This document shows positions 12,101 through 21,103 of a stretch of 64,000 bases of DNA, in pieces. A model generated the notes under the pieces. The model was not told the DNA's origin. It ran no database searches and saw nothing but the letters and a program-made list of their open reading frames with translations. The DNA lies in the NCBI GenBank assembly GCA_918807975.1, contig OU964918.1, positions 28,938,477 to 29,002,476 of the forward strand. Reading direction: 5' to 3'. A program made the position numbers and the translations under genes. Each line of letters opens with the position of its first letter. Positions within the stretch are counted from its first letter, which is position 1. Origin of the DNA: Aplidium turbinatum (lineage: Eukaryota; Chordata; Ascidiacea; Aplousobranchia; Polyclinidae).

Positions 12101-13751
12101 CACCAGCAATTTTAACACTAAAACATATGAACGAAAAAATACAGTTTTTAAAATATTAACTGAACAAATGTTCACGTCAGTAAAAAATCCTTGATTGCTG
12201 GGGATCAAATGCCTAACCCCATGCAAAAAAATTAAACAAAAAAACAACTGCAAAATATTACTCAATCATGATTGACCGATAAAGTAAATTCTATTCTTGA
12301 ATTGCTTTATATTTGCATCTTTTCCTTAAGGGTAGGGGTTCTTAAACATTTTGGGCCGAGCCTCCCTTGACATCACTTGTAAACCTTTATAGACCCTTTT
12401 CTCATTTAAGTTATAAAATCAAGATACATACATTTTACATGTTTTGGATTTTAAAACAAACGAAGTTTATTTTCTATCATACGCAAATCAAAAGATTCAG
12501 TGGATCACATCTTGCAAGTGTAGAAAGTCCAATTTTACACAAAGATAACGTCACAAACAACAATTGCTAGTGAACAATGGATTAATAAAACAACCCTAAG
12601 AATAAGCGCAGGAAACAAAAGCCAAAACTAAAAAACATCATTAGTCAATAATCGTGACACATGGTGATTGGTGAAGTGTTACCAGCATTTCTGTTCACAA
12701 CTTCTATAAAACAGTAGCATACTAGTACAACAACCTATCACCTTTGCAGTTTGCGCGGTTGCGCCCCCCAGTTTAAAAACCACTGTCTCAGGAGGAAAAT
12801 AACAAACTATGAAGTTCATATGGCAAGTTTCACATTTAAAGTAACTTAAGGGACGTAATTCATTTGACCTCATCTCATACCAAAATTTTCTAATGTAGCC
12901 TACTTTACAAAACAAGATTTTTCTCTAAGCTACAGACAGCTACAGACAAAACCGGATAACCGCAGACAATTTGCTAAGCTTTTTATGCGTTTAACTAAAA
13001 TATGCGATTATCCAAAGCAAATTATGCTATAGTTTAGTATTTACAACTTTATGTGGGGTGAAAACGAGAAGTGTGGGGTGAAAACGAGAAGGGAAAAAAG
13101 GACTGAAGAATTGTTGGATATGCTAGAGATGAGAGAGACCATAGACCAACTGGCAAGGGAAAATGGAGTAAGATGGTATGGACATGTGATAAGGAGGGAG
13201 GAAGGAAGTTTTCTTAGAAAGGCATTAGATCTAAAGGTGGATGGGAAGAGGAAACGCGGTCGTCCAAGAAGAACGTGGAAACAACAAGTGAAAGATGAAT
13301 TTAAAAAAGTCGGACTGAAGGAGGAAGATGCAAGGGACAGGGTGAAATGGAGAAAAGGGATTAAAACAATTGCTGCGCGGAAACAATCGGCCACCCCCAC
13401 TAGTGGGGAACAAACCGACGATGGATTATGATGATGTGATAAAATGGTTTATGCATTTTAGAATGTGATTAATTTCAACTGTATTATACTTATAAATAGA
13501 AAGCTTCATTGACAGTTTGATCAGTAGCTATTATCAGCATAGCCTACCTCTTTAAAACCATGAAATGGCAAAACAGATGATCCATTCAAAATTAAGGAGG
13601 TATTTACAAGTGGAAGAGGTTTCAATAAAACTGATTCTTTAAAAACCTCAGCAGACGTTTGTTCCATTAATGTAATCTTCCATTGATAGTTGTTACCATG
13701 GCTGCCTAGTGAAGCACTGATCAAAACAATGATGGCAGCTAAATAGTCCAT
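164..13751 (-). CDS. CATSPERG-like: CatSper auxiliary subunit gamma-like protein, N-terminal part, 13 exons
   Basis: CatSper auxiliary subunits form the extracellular canopy of the sperm-flagellum calcium channel. Exons read on the minus strand: 13751-13548, 11808-11734, about 9206-9090, 8863-8728, 8084-7952, 7554-about 7317, 7140-7054, 5103-4923, 3795-3610 (or 3580), 3031-2912, 2492-2061, 1537-1305, 399-164. Each is bounded by AG and GT and the phases join without a stop, giving about 790 residues; the last donor (164) is phase 2, so the gene continues outside the window. The start is the ATG at 13751 because it opens a signal peptide (MDYLAAIIVLISASLG). Many NxS/T sequons (for example NTS, NGS, NAS, NVT, NGT, NFT, NWT) and paired cysteines fit an ectodomain. 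A stretch with SWIFPFPI followed by alternating V/E residues, a beta-propeller-like part with LYIWGNMLL and SLLLSNGDIW, and an N-terminal YQWKITL resemble CATSPERG as I remember it. The gene structure is well supported; the family name less so (another CatSper beta/delta/epsilon relative is possible). The exon 3 acceptor and exon 6 donor are uncertain. Confidence 0.6.
459..542. repeat. Short palindromic MITE, copy 1
   Basis: An imperfect palindrome of about 84 bp centred on GATTCAACGTCTCCAGACGT, with GTCATTTT on one side and AAAATGAC on the other. It belongs to the same family as copies at 14615-14699, about 30812-30870 and 36350-36415. It lies in the last visible intron of the CATSPERG-like gene. 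Confidence 0.6.
4060..4078. repeat. (CAAT)n microsatellite
   Basis: About five tandem CAAT units in a CATSPERG-like intron. Confidence 0.8.
4597..4858. mobile_element. Small non-autonomous hAT-like element
   Basis: The left end (CAAGGTTGTCCAAACTCTTT, then a GGGCCAGATTTGATGATGC-like block) matches the left end of the hAT element at 60994-62140. The right end AAAAGTTTGGATAACATT is a degraded inverted copy. Flanks ATTTCGTT and AATTTGTT are at best a decayed target duplication. It sits in an intron. Confidence 0.4.
5625..6111. mobile_element. Non-autonomous hAT element, CAGGGGTCACC family
   Basis: 487 bp with terminal inverted repeats CAGGGGTCACCAAACT at both ends and a perfect 8-bp target duplication CTCTAGTC (5617-5624 and 6112-6119). 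It has GC-rich subterminal GGGCCGG motifs and no coding capacity. It lies in an intron of the CATSPERG-like gene; a relative lies at about 20154-20599. The perfect duplication suggests a fairly recent insertion. Confidence 0.92.
6398..6414. repeat. (CT)n microsatellite
   Basis: A run of alternating C and T in an intron. Confidence 0.8.
9378..10060 (+). mobile_element. Truncated hAT element with GTAGC-rich end and transposase C-terminus
   Basis: The left end CTAGAGGTGGGCACTGGCAG and the following GTAGC/GCTAC-rich block match the right end, inverted, of the neighbouring element at 10142-11336. A transposase fragment is read on the plus strand at 9614-10015. Its C-terminus has the hAT dimerisation signature (SIPFSAAVERFFSVGKDELK then KRAGL), similar to the copy next door. 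No matching right terminus is visible, so the copy is 3'-truncated. The limits of the right side are approximate. Confidence 0.75.
10142..11336 (-). mobile_element. hAT element with GTAGC satellite ends and degenerate transposase
   Basis: 1195 bp. Termini are CAGAGGTGGCCACTCGCTAC and its inverted partner ending GCCCACCTCTG, and there is a perfect 8-bp target duplication CTGGTTAG (10134-10141 and 11337-11344). Both ends carry dense GTAGCGCGCTACC repeats, presumably subterminal transposase-binding sites. Minus-strand pieces at about 11101-10907, 10943-10671 and 10759-10445 encode parts of a hAT transposase, ending in the dimerisation block PIPTSAAVERLFSVGKD. They lie in different frames, so the enzyme is dead. 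It sits in the intron between exons 2 and 3 of the CATSPERG-like gene. Confidence 0.9.
12333..12785. mobile_element. Non-autonomous hAT-like element
   Basis: Inverted termini TAGGGGTTCTTAAACATTTT and, reversed, CAGTGGTTTTTAAACTGGGG resemble Charlie-type hAT ends. No coding sequence and no clear target duplication. Located in the first intron of the CATSPERG-like gene. Confidence 0.6.
13052..13436 (+). mobile_element. 5'-truncated LINE, C-terminal tail of the ORF2 protein
   Basis: The open frame (13051-13431) encodes a characteristic LINE tail: RWYGHVIRREE, then GKRKRGRPRRTWKQQV, then VKWRKGIKT. This block follows the reverse transcriptase in many RTE/CR1-like non-LTR elements. It stops at TGA followed by a GATGATGTGA-like tail. 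The 5' edge contains a 20-bp tandem duplication (GTGGGGTGAAAACGAGAAG). The reverse transcriptase and endonuclease are missing, so this is a dead-on-arrival copy in the first CATSPERG-like intron. Confidence 0.85.
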
Positions 13752-14077
13752 GTTAAACACACAGCTGTAAATTCCCAATGTTCCTGTGTTTGATATTATC
13801 AAAGTTGTCACATCTAGCAAGTTACATCACTTATTGTCTTCTGAAATTATATTCATACATATATACATAAAGAGAATTGAGGCATGAATATAATTAGGCA
13901 TGGCCACCAAAACTAATTGTGCTTACACACAACGTTTTTGTTGGTAACAAGATAAACTGATGCAAATAAGCTGAACTTTCAAAAAAGTAAACTAAATTGT
14001 TAGTACTGTACATGGAAATGCTAAGGTTTCAAAATTCAAATTCTAGGCTTATATGCCTCTTTTGCAATGCGCCTAAT
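13752..14077. other. Region upstream of the CATSPERG-like start
   Basis: AT-rich; it should hold the 5' UTR and promoter of the minus-strand gene. I see no clear TATA, initiator or splice signal that would fix the transcript start. Confidence 0.4.
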
Positions 14078-14614
14078 TAGGGGTGTTCAATTTCGATTAT
14101 TTGAATATTCGAAATTCAATTTATTTTCGAAATTCAATTTATTTTCGATTTCCGAATTTCGAATTTCACAACTATTCACCACACTGCAAAATGTGATTTT
14201 ATTGAAAGAAACGACATGAAAATTCGCTAGAAAACGCAAAAAAAAGTCATAAAAATTTGCAAAAAAGGAACACAAAATAACGTCTACAGTTCCAGGCCCA
14301 CGTTGGTCGTTGGTGTTTATGAAAAGCTGATCGACATGGTCACCCGTCAGTCGGGATCTCAGCTTCGTGACGGTTAGGCCAGCTTTTGAAAACGATCGCT
14401 CCGCTGGAGCCGAGGTCGCCGGGATCCCAAACACTTCAAGTTCATTTTCACTGCAGAGCGCAGAGGTTTCGACTCGAAAGCGACATCGAGTATGTTTGCA
14501 AGCGCATAAAGCTAAATGCATGCTCCGTCTACGTAGCAAATTATGTTGTTTTTGGGTGCATTCAACATCTGATGACATTGAATCGACGCAAAATGGTAAA
14601 TTTTTGCTATGTCC

Positions 14615-14699
14615 CAGGCAGCAAAATCAGTCATTTTTACATTGATTCAACGTCTGCAGACATTAAATCAATGTAAAAATGACAGATTTTGTTGTCTGG
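14615..14699. repeat. Short palindromic MITE, copy 2
   Basis: 85 bp, nearly perfect hairpin: CAGGCAGCAAAATCAGTCAT on the left and ATGACAGATTTTGTTGTCTG on the right, with the centre CGTCTGCAGACATT. A partial further copy (CATTCAACATCTGATGACAT) lies just upstream at 14558. Confidence 0.7.
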
Positions 14700-14876
14700 T
14701 GTTGGATTGTAGCATCACAACTCGTTCTAGTGATTATTTATCGCGAAGCTGTTGCGGTTTGCATTCAAAAAGTGTTTTCCTGCTGCCGATCGCTAGTTCA
14801 TCTATTGTTTTATGTATCAATACAGCATAAAAAGTTGTCACCACACAGAAATATGAGTGGGGGCCTGGCCCCCACG

Positions 14877-15064
14877 CAGGCCCGTAGCCAGCCGGGAGCC
14901 AGGGGGGGCCATGCCCCCTCTGAAAAAAAATTCGCCTCCCATGACAAAATCTCAACATTCTTGAGCAACAGCTACAATTATAATGATTTTGCCAATTTAA
15001 ATTTTTTCGCCCCCCCCTAAAAAAAGTTGCCTCTCCCTTACTCTGTGGTCTGGCTACGGCCCTG
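14877..15064. mobile_element. Small hAT MITE, CAGGCCCGTAGCCAG family
   Basis: 188 bp. Ends CAGGCCCGTAGCCAG and CTGGCTACGGCCCTG. Target duplication CCCCCACG / CCCCCATG matches 7 of 8. G-rich left and C-rich right subterminal tracts; no coding sequence. Confidence 0.85.
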
Positions 15065-15907
15065 CCCCCATGGCTTAGGCACCTATGGATTCGGTAAAAA
15101 ATGGATAAAACTGCGAGAAAGCTCAGCCTACACTTTCTGCTATTGCACAACCTAGCTATCTTCCTTCTTGAGAGAAATTTGGCATTAACCCATTAGTTCC
15201 GAAAGTGAAAGTACTTAAAATTTTTTTTTAATTTAAGTATTGCATAATCGTGACCTAAAAAACATTTCACAATTAATTTTTTCTTAATTATGTTAGTACT
15301 GGTCGAGAAAAAGACCGTCCTACATATAGGACGCTGGGCAAATCAGCTATCAAATTTTGCAAGTTTCTTGTGCGTAATGCGTAGGCCTAATCGTTATCGC
15401 TCAAAGTGATAAATGGGAAATCTCTTGTCATCGAGCATTTTATTGAAATGAAAGTTAACAAAATATGAAGATGAAAAGTACCAAAGCAACACATCACTGA
15501 AATAAGTCATTTAGCGGATCGAAATCGCTTCGAGGCCGAATTCGCCTACGTCAAGATGCCCTCCATGTAAAAAGGCCAAGAGAAAACTAAAAAATTATCA
15601 AAAACTTCAGTAAATTATGATAATTATATATGTTATTGTTCTAAAAACAAACACAACTACTTTGTTATACAGCGTAGAAATCATAGGGAGTCGCTGTTTG
15701 ATACCACTTGATGCATGAGAATTAATTGTCGCTTTTGCTTCATTTTGCTAACACGTGTGCCTGGCGACCTATATATATAAGACACCAATCTTTTGAATCA
15801 ATTTTCTCGAAAATTTGCTGCCAATTAAATTTAAACATTTGCTGTAAAATATGTTGATACACAACGAATAAAGACAATGACAAATATTTTTGGAAGCTTA
15901 TTTGCAT

Positions 15908-17128
15908 CAGGGTTGTCAGTATTTTACCCGACCCAAAAAAACCCGGGTGGGTTTTTTTAAAAAAACCCACTTAAAAAAACCCAAAAAACCCATAAAAAAA
16001 CCCAGAGCATCATATTTGTCCAGGTTTTATTAGAAAATTAAAAAAATGAAGAAAAACACTACAAGGCACTTAAAACAAACTTTAAATTAGGACTTAAGGA
16101 TGTGATTGTGAAGTAAATTTCCAACAATAAACTGAAAACGCAGTGGATATTGTACAGTACACAAAAATCAAGTAATGCCACTTTGTGTATACTACACTAA
16201 AACTCATTTATGCAAGAAGGCCTTATAGTTAAACCAGTTGGTGAAAGTACTACTCTACTGTAGTCTGTATATATGATGTGAAATGCAATTTAGGAGGCTA
16301 TTTACCAATTACAGATTCTGGATTCTAACGCATGGCTGTTTCAGAGCATTTGCCTAACTGGCCATTGGCCATGCAATCGCTCAATTGCTCATCCATTACT
16401 ATATATAATACTGTATAATTTAATCGAATATAGTTATTACTATCTGAATCCCTAACAGCCTGTTTCACCTTTAATGGATCATCAGAAGTTCTTATTCAAA
16501 TAGAATATAAGATTCTATAATAGAAGATTCTATTCAAATATAAATAGAAGATTCTATTTGAATAAGAACTTCTGATGATCCGTTAAAGGTGAAACAGGCT
16601 GTTAAGGATTCAGATAGTAATAACTATATTTGATTTAATTCGCTCTGCTTTGCTTTTTTGCTTAGCATTGAGCACTTTTTGTAGTATTAACAGTTTTTAT
16701 TGTTTTTATATATAATATATATATAAATGATAAAAAATATTTAAACATGATGGCATAAATGCTCCTTGCCTTCAAATCTAAAGCAAATGATGCAATAAAG
16801 TGATTTCTACTACGGTAGCATCAACTTGGTATAGAAATCAGTGGATGATGCAACATCCAACTTGATCTTGAAATTAATGGATGATGCAACATTCAAGCAA
16901 CAACAGCCCTAGTGTATTATTTTATTGAGTTATGCAAGCATGTAGGCTACTGTGAGTGAAAGGCACTTTATTCGTAAAAAGTAGTTTTGAGGTGAAATAA
17001 GCATGAATCTACCTTTTTTTGCATCTTTTTTAAAAAAAACCAATAAACCCCAAAAAAACTCAGGTTTTTTTAAAAAAACCCGGGCGGGTTGGGCTTTTTT
17101 AAAAAAACCCGGGTTTTTCTCAACCCTG
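15908..17128. mobile_element. hAT element with AAAAAACCCGGG termini
   Basis: 1221 bp. Ends CAGGGTTGTCAGTATTTTAC and, at the right, GGTTTTTCTCAACCCTG, with perfect 8-bp target duplication ATTTGCAT (15900-15907 and 17129-17136). Subterminal repeats alternate TTTTTTTAAAAAAACCC blocks. No transposase is readable. The middle holds the spliced-leader palindrome at about 16420-16640. Confidence 0.92.
16420..16640. repeat. Palindrome centred on two copies of the ascidian spliced leader
   Basis: Inverted arms of about 85-100 bp. Next to the 44-bp loop, the right arm begins with ATTCTATTTGAATAAG at 16551-16566 and the left arm ends with its exact reverse complement at 16491-16506. Both arms then continue with the same non-leader sequence (AACTTCTGATGATCC and onward), with only a few mismatches. 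The loop contains further partial ATTCTAT units. The 16-mer equals the Ciona spliced leader as I recall it; the next bases are not GT, so this is not a leader RNA gene. The layout is what a snap-back copy of a trans-spliced RNA would give. Confidence 0.8.
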
Positions 17129-17636
17129 ATTTGCATATGCGGATTTATTGATATAATTCGACATGCATCTTTAAAATTTCAGAATCAGCAAAATCGGGAA
17201 AATTGAAAATTATGTCAAGTCTCAATAAAACAAGCAATTTTTGAAAAAAGTTGTGATATATGCTGCAAAAACACTCATAAACGTATTTTGACTTCATCTA
17301 AATCTAAAAACTAAATGTGCGAAGAAAAATTTTAATTTGAGTAGGTGTCCTACATATAGGACGCTAAGCATAAATGGGTTAAAAATGCCAACCTGGCATC
17401 CCTGGTGCGGGACTGGCCGTTGGACCCACGAGAGCGTGTGATAGTCACGTGATCGACGATGTGCATGCGTCGAAGTCTTTTTTTGCTTGCAAAATGCGAC
17501 AAGACAGATTTCGCGCCACTTGCGTTACTTTCAACCGCGTTCAGCCGAAAGGGCGGCTATACTTTTGAATATGTTCGATACGAAAAACGAATATCGAATA
17601 TCACTTTAATCGAAATCGAACACCCCTACGGCCTAC

Positions 17637-18743
17637 CTACGCCTAATATGATACATAAGATTTTCCAGGTTATTTCAGTTTTTCATAAACGCATGCTTTG
17701 CAGGTGGATGATCTGTGGCGGAGTGTTGTCACAAATTGTCTGTACATGTTTTAAGATTAAAATATGACAGAAATCAACAAAAAATAGTTTTAATATCATA
17801 CTGTAAGCTATATGCAATACAAATCTATGCAAATTGCAAAAAAAATTTATTTAGAACTCATTGGAAAAAAGTTTATGCTCATTGTCAAAAACAATAAAAA
17901 TATGTTAAGTATCATATGAGTCACTTTCAAATATATGTGTCTCTGTCTATCACTATTTAACACTTATTTTTAGGTCTTAAAAAAGCGTTATATTTTTAAA
18001 AATATGCATGTCACCTCTTTGTACAAGCATAAATAAATTTTTATGTTTCTTTATAGTAAAAATATATATATACCAGGTGTGTGGTCACAGCTGTGACAAC
18101 AAGCCCCAGGGTATGATATCATGTGGTTTCAACAATCATGTGAATAACTGTACTTATATACATATCTTATCTGTTTGGTATGAATTACCGTATGCCTTTT
18201 ACTGAAAACGGGTGGATACGGTATGTATATGTATATACTATTGGATTATCACATGGAAATCATGCTATGACAACACGCCCTGGTTTGCCAAATTATTTCA
18301 TGAATTATAGGGGTTTTTGTTTTGCCACTTTCTTCAAGCTGCCACCTTCATAATTATGTTTGTTGAAGAATGACAACTTAATGGTTGGCACTTGATGCTA
18401 TGTTTGCGCAAAAAGATGTGGAGCATACAACACACTCCTGAGGACATAATTAAAGTCATCGTTTCTATTGAGTAAACAGGGAAATATAGCCTGAGGCAAT
18501 ATTCACAATATATGGTAAACATAGCCTCTGCCATAAAGGAAACTTCACAAGGTAAAGTTGGCCTAGTTTGTGTCAGTGGTTAAAAGCCTTCTTGGTAACC
18601 TATGGAAGGATGCCAAGATCAACCTGCTGAACAAGAATTCTCAGAGCGAAGATTTCTACGATTCTTCATCTAATTTTTAGGGAAAAAAAACAAGAAGCTG
18701 AAGCAAATTTAACAAAAGAGAAGTTAAACAAAAAAACAATGCA
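17637..18743. other. Intergenic, no gene seen
   Basis: AT-rich sequence with only short frames. A small palindrome GGTCACAGCTGTGAC occurs near 18082. No protein family or repeat end was recognised. Confidence 0.5.
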
Positions 18744-18980
18744 TAAGCATGCAGTGTTGCCAGAAAATTTTCAAAAAAAGATCCCAAAAATGTGCCAAAG
18801 CAATCTGAAAGTAGCCCAATTTGACGTCGCGACGTCGACAGCCGAAGGCGCGAGTTTTCTAGGGGCTTCTGCGGGCATGCCCCCTAAGGGGCATGGCAAA
18901 AGGAACATCTTTGTTCACTGTAGCGAACGTCGAATTATCTGAACTTCTTTTGAAGTATCTAGCTGGAACTGTTAAAGCAA

Positions 18981-19867
18981 GGCAGTGGCTATTTGACCGG
19001 CGCCGGTCTTTGAATCTGAAACACTATTTGACCGATCATGACGTCACTATACAAGTCACTTTTTTCTTTTTCTCTTTCAAAGCAAAAGACGAGAAGCGCA
19101 TATAAGTTCTAAATCCAATCATCTCACTCAACTCGTAACGTGGCGCATGCGATACGTCGCCGCCTCCGACTCTAGAGGGACTGAGTTCGATACTACCCGG
19201 AAGCGTTCTTCTTGTTTATTTATTTTTTTTTAACTAAATTTTGACACGAAGCGCATTTTTGTAGTCAGTTTTTAATTATTTTTTATGTCTTTTCAAATGT
19301 GAGTAATAAAGTTAGAGTTTTTTTAATTTGCTGGAATTTGAGAATTTTCTCTGGGTAATTTTCCGATTGTGGCCGTGCTAACTACTGATACGGTATATAG
19401 CCTACATAATTTTTCAATTCAGGCACGTTTTAAACTTTTCAAGGTTTTGCCACGTCTTCCCGTTCATTAACGTGCTGGGAGGTCTATATCGATTTTTGTA
19501 GTTAGTATCTTTTTCGTCCCGGACGCGTTAATGACGAAAAATAAAATGATTGATTGATGTGACCGTGTTTGCCGAACGAAGCAATACATTTTTGCTCTCA
19601 ACAAAATGCACTTTGGGTCAAAATTTAGTTAAAAAAAAAGAACGCTTCTGGGTAGTATCGAACTCAGTCCCTCTAGAATAGGAAGCGGCGACGTACCACA
19701 CGCGCCACATAACGAGTTGAACAAAATGGTTGGATTCAGAACTTATATGCGCGCTTCTCATCTTTTGCTTTGAAAGAGAAAAAGAAAAAAGTGACTGGAC
19801 AATGACGTAATGACGGTCAAATAGTGTTTCAGATTCAAAGACCGGCGCCGGTCAAATAGCCACTGCC
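18981..19867. mobile_element. Long-terminal-repeat-inverted (MULE/foldback-like) element with tRNA-like arms
   Basis: 887 bp with inverted arms of about 260 bp (18981-19247 and 19614-19867). The outer 50 or so bases, starting GGCAGTGGCTATTTGACCGG, are identical. It is flanked by a perfect 9-bp duplication TTAAAGCAA (18972-18980 and 19868-19876). A 9-bp duplication with long inverted arms points to the Mutator-like group rather than hAT. Each arm holds a tRNA-like stretch (GTGGCGCATGCG, then GAGTTCGATACTACCC) that could work as RNA polymerase III A and B boxes. There is no coding sequence. Confidence 0.85.
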
Positions 19868-20153
19868 TTAAAGCAACATCCCGAGTACAAGCATAGTAGG
19901 CTAGTGGGGATGATGTGAAAATGATACCTTAGTTTTCTGCTGGTATGAGTTTATTGCAAAGTAAAAACAAACTTCCTGATCGAAAACTTTGCAGCCAAAT
20001 AATGCTTTGATAACAAACAGAATACCAATGAACTGAATCGAAATCATTAAACTACAACCATAACTGAACTGACACTGTGACTTTCAAGAAAAGACTGAAA
20101 TTAACACACCACCCTATGACTGAGCAAAAGCCAGACTGATTTTAGTTTAATGC

Positions 20154-20599
20154 TGTCACCAAACTTTTTTCTCTGAGGGCCGGATTGCTGCGAAATTAAC
20201 ATCTGCAGGCCGGATGTAAATTGCGAAAAGATATACGACTAGGCCTATTTAAAATCTCCATTGACTTGAGTTGAGCACAATAAATAACAAAGTCAGCGGT
20301 GGAATAGAAAAGTTGTGATGAAAATAGAAAGGTTGCTGGAAAAGTTATCCCTTGCTGTGATACACTAGAGGGCATCGTTCTCTTGAAAAAACATTACATT
20401 TTTCCAAATTTGGCCTAGGCTGTTCCCATTTGTGGTGGCCTAATGATAAAAACAGAACACGTCACTCCTTTACAAAAAGATTGGTAACTTTTTTCCTTAA
20501 CAGTTGTAGTGCAGCTGTAATTTCCGCAGCACGTGGCGGGCCAGATGAAATGAGTTCGCGGCCGGTTCTGGCCCGCGGGCCGTAGCTTGGTGACCCCTG
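20154..20599. mobile_element. Non-autonomous hAT element, CAGGGGTCACC family, copy 2
   Basis: Matches 5625-6111 through much of its length (CTCTGAGGGCCGGATTGCTG at the left, GGTGACCCCTG at the right). The first bases of the left terminus are damaged and no target duplication can be read. It is nested in the hAT element 18752-21095. Confidence 0.75.
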
Positions 20600-21103
20600 T
20601 GCTAGACAGTTGATTTAAACAAAGGAAACTCAGTGTGATTAGAATGCTTCAAACAATGCAGCATGCGGCAGATGTAGGCTACAGCGCTAAAAAAATGTAA
20701 AACTACGTAGATGTGGATCAAACTACCGATTGCAAGAGAACGCACAATTACTGTTAGTGTTTCAAATTACTAACAAACGCAGATTTCACAACGGCAATAT
20801 GACGCAAGGACACTCAAGAAAAGCAGCAGGCGTAAGGTTACTTTTGGTCAGCACGTTACAGCAATGATAGCGTAACAATGCATCAATTGTTACGATTTGT
20901 TATAATTTATCCTTCCACATTTCACACCGATACCGACGAATAAATGCAAATAGAAAGCCAAAAAGCGCGGTCTCGCGCCAAATTAAAGTCTGAAAGTAGC
21001 CCAAAAAAGCGAAAGTCGCAAACCAACATTTTTTAGCGCCAAGCCCAACTAAAAGTAGCCCAATTGCAGATAAATCGCCCAATCTGACAACACTGTAAGC
21101 ATG

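Larger units (their letters stand above)
15189..17378. mobile_element. piggyBac-like non-autonomous element
   Basis: Flanked by TTAA on both sides (15185-15188 and 17379-17382). Termini CCCATTAGTTCCGAAAGTGA and CTAAGCATAAATGGG begin and end with the CCC/GGG expected of piggyBac. A palindromic motif GTCCTACATATAGGAC lies near both ends. No transposase is visible. It is interrupted by the hAT element 15908-17128. A partial relative occurs at about 52650-53056. Confidence 0.85.
14078..17628 (-). mobile_element. hAT element (outer layer of a nested stack)
   Basis: Termini TAGGGGTGTTCAATTTCGAT and, at the right, ATCGAAATCGAACACCCCTA are inverted copies. Next to them are AT-rich blocks of the TTCGAAATTCAATTTATT type. 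The minus-strand frame 14578-14087 holds a hAT C-terminal dimerisation block (GIPATSAPAERSFSKAGL, then LRSRLTGDHVDQLF). Inside are a hairpin MITE (14615-14699), a small hAT (14877-15064) and a piggyBac-like element (15189-17378), which splits it. No exact target duplication flanks it, though CGCCTAAT occurs just outside the left end and again 11 bp beyond the right end. Confidence 0.8.
18752..21095. mobile_element. hAT element carrying two further insertions
   Basis: Termini CAGTGTTGCCAGAAAATTTT and, at the right, AATCTGACAACACTG are inverted copies. Target duplication TAAGCATG is perfect (18744-18751 and 21096-21103). Both subterminal regions carry AAAGTAGCCCAA-type motifs. No transposase is visible. 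It is interrupted by the long-arm element 18981-19867 and by a CAGGGGTCACC-family hAT at about 20154-20599. Confidence 0.9.

Noticed and set aside
16551-16566. Spliced-leader RNA gene
   Set aside because: The 16-mer is followed by AACTTC, not by the GT splice donor a leader RNA gene needs, and no Sm-site-like tail is seen.
18739-18942. 67-codon plus-strand frame
   Set aside because: Covers the terminus of the hAT element 18752-21095; non-coding element sequence.
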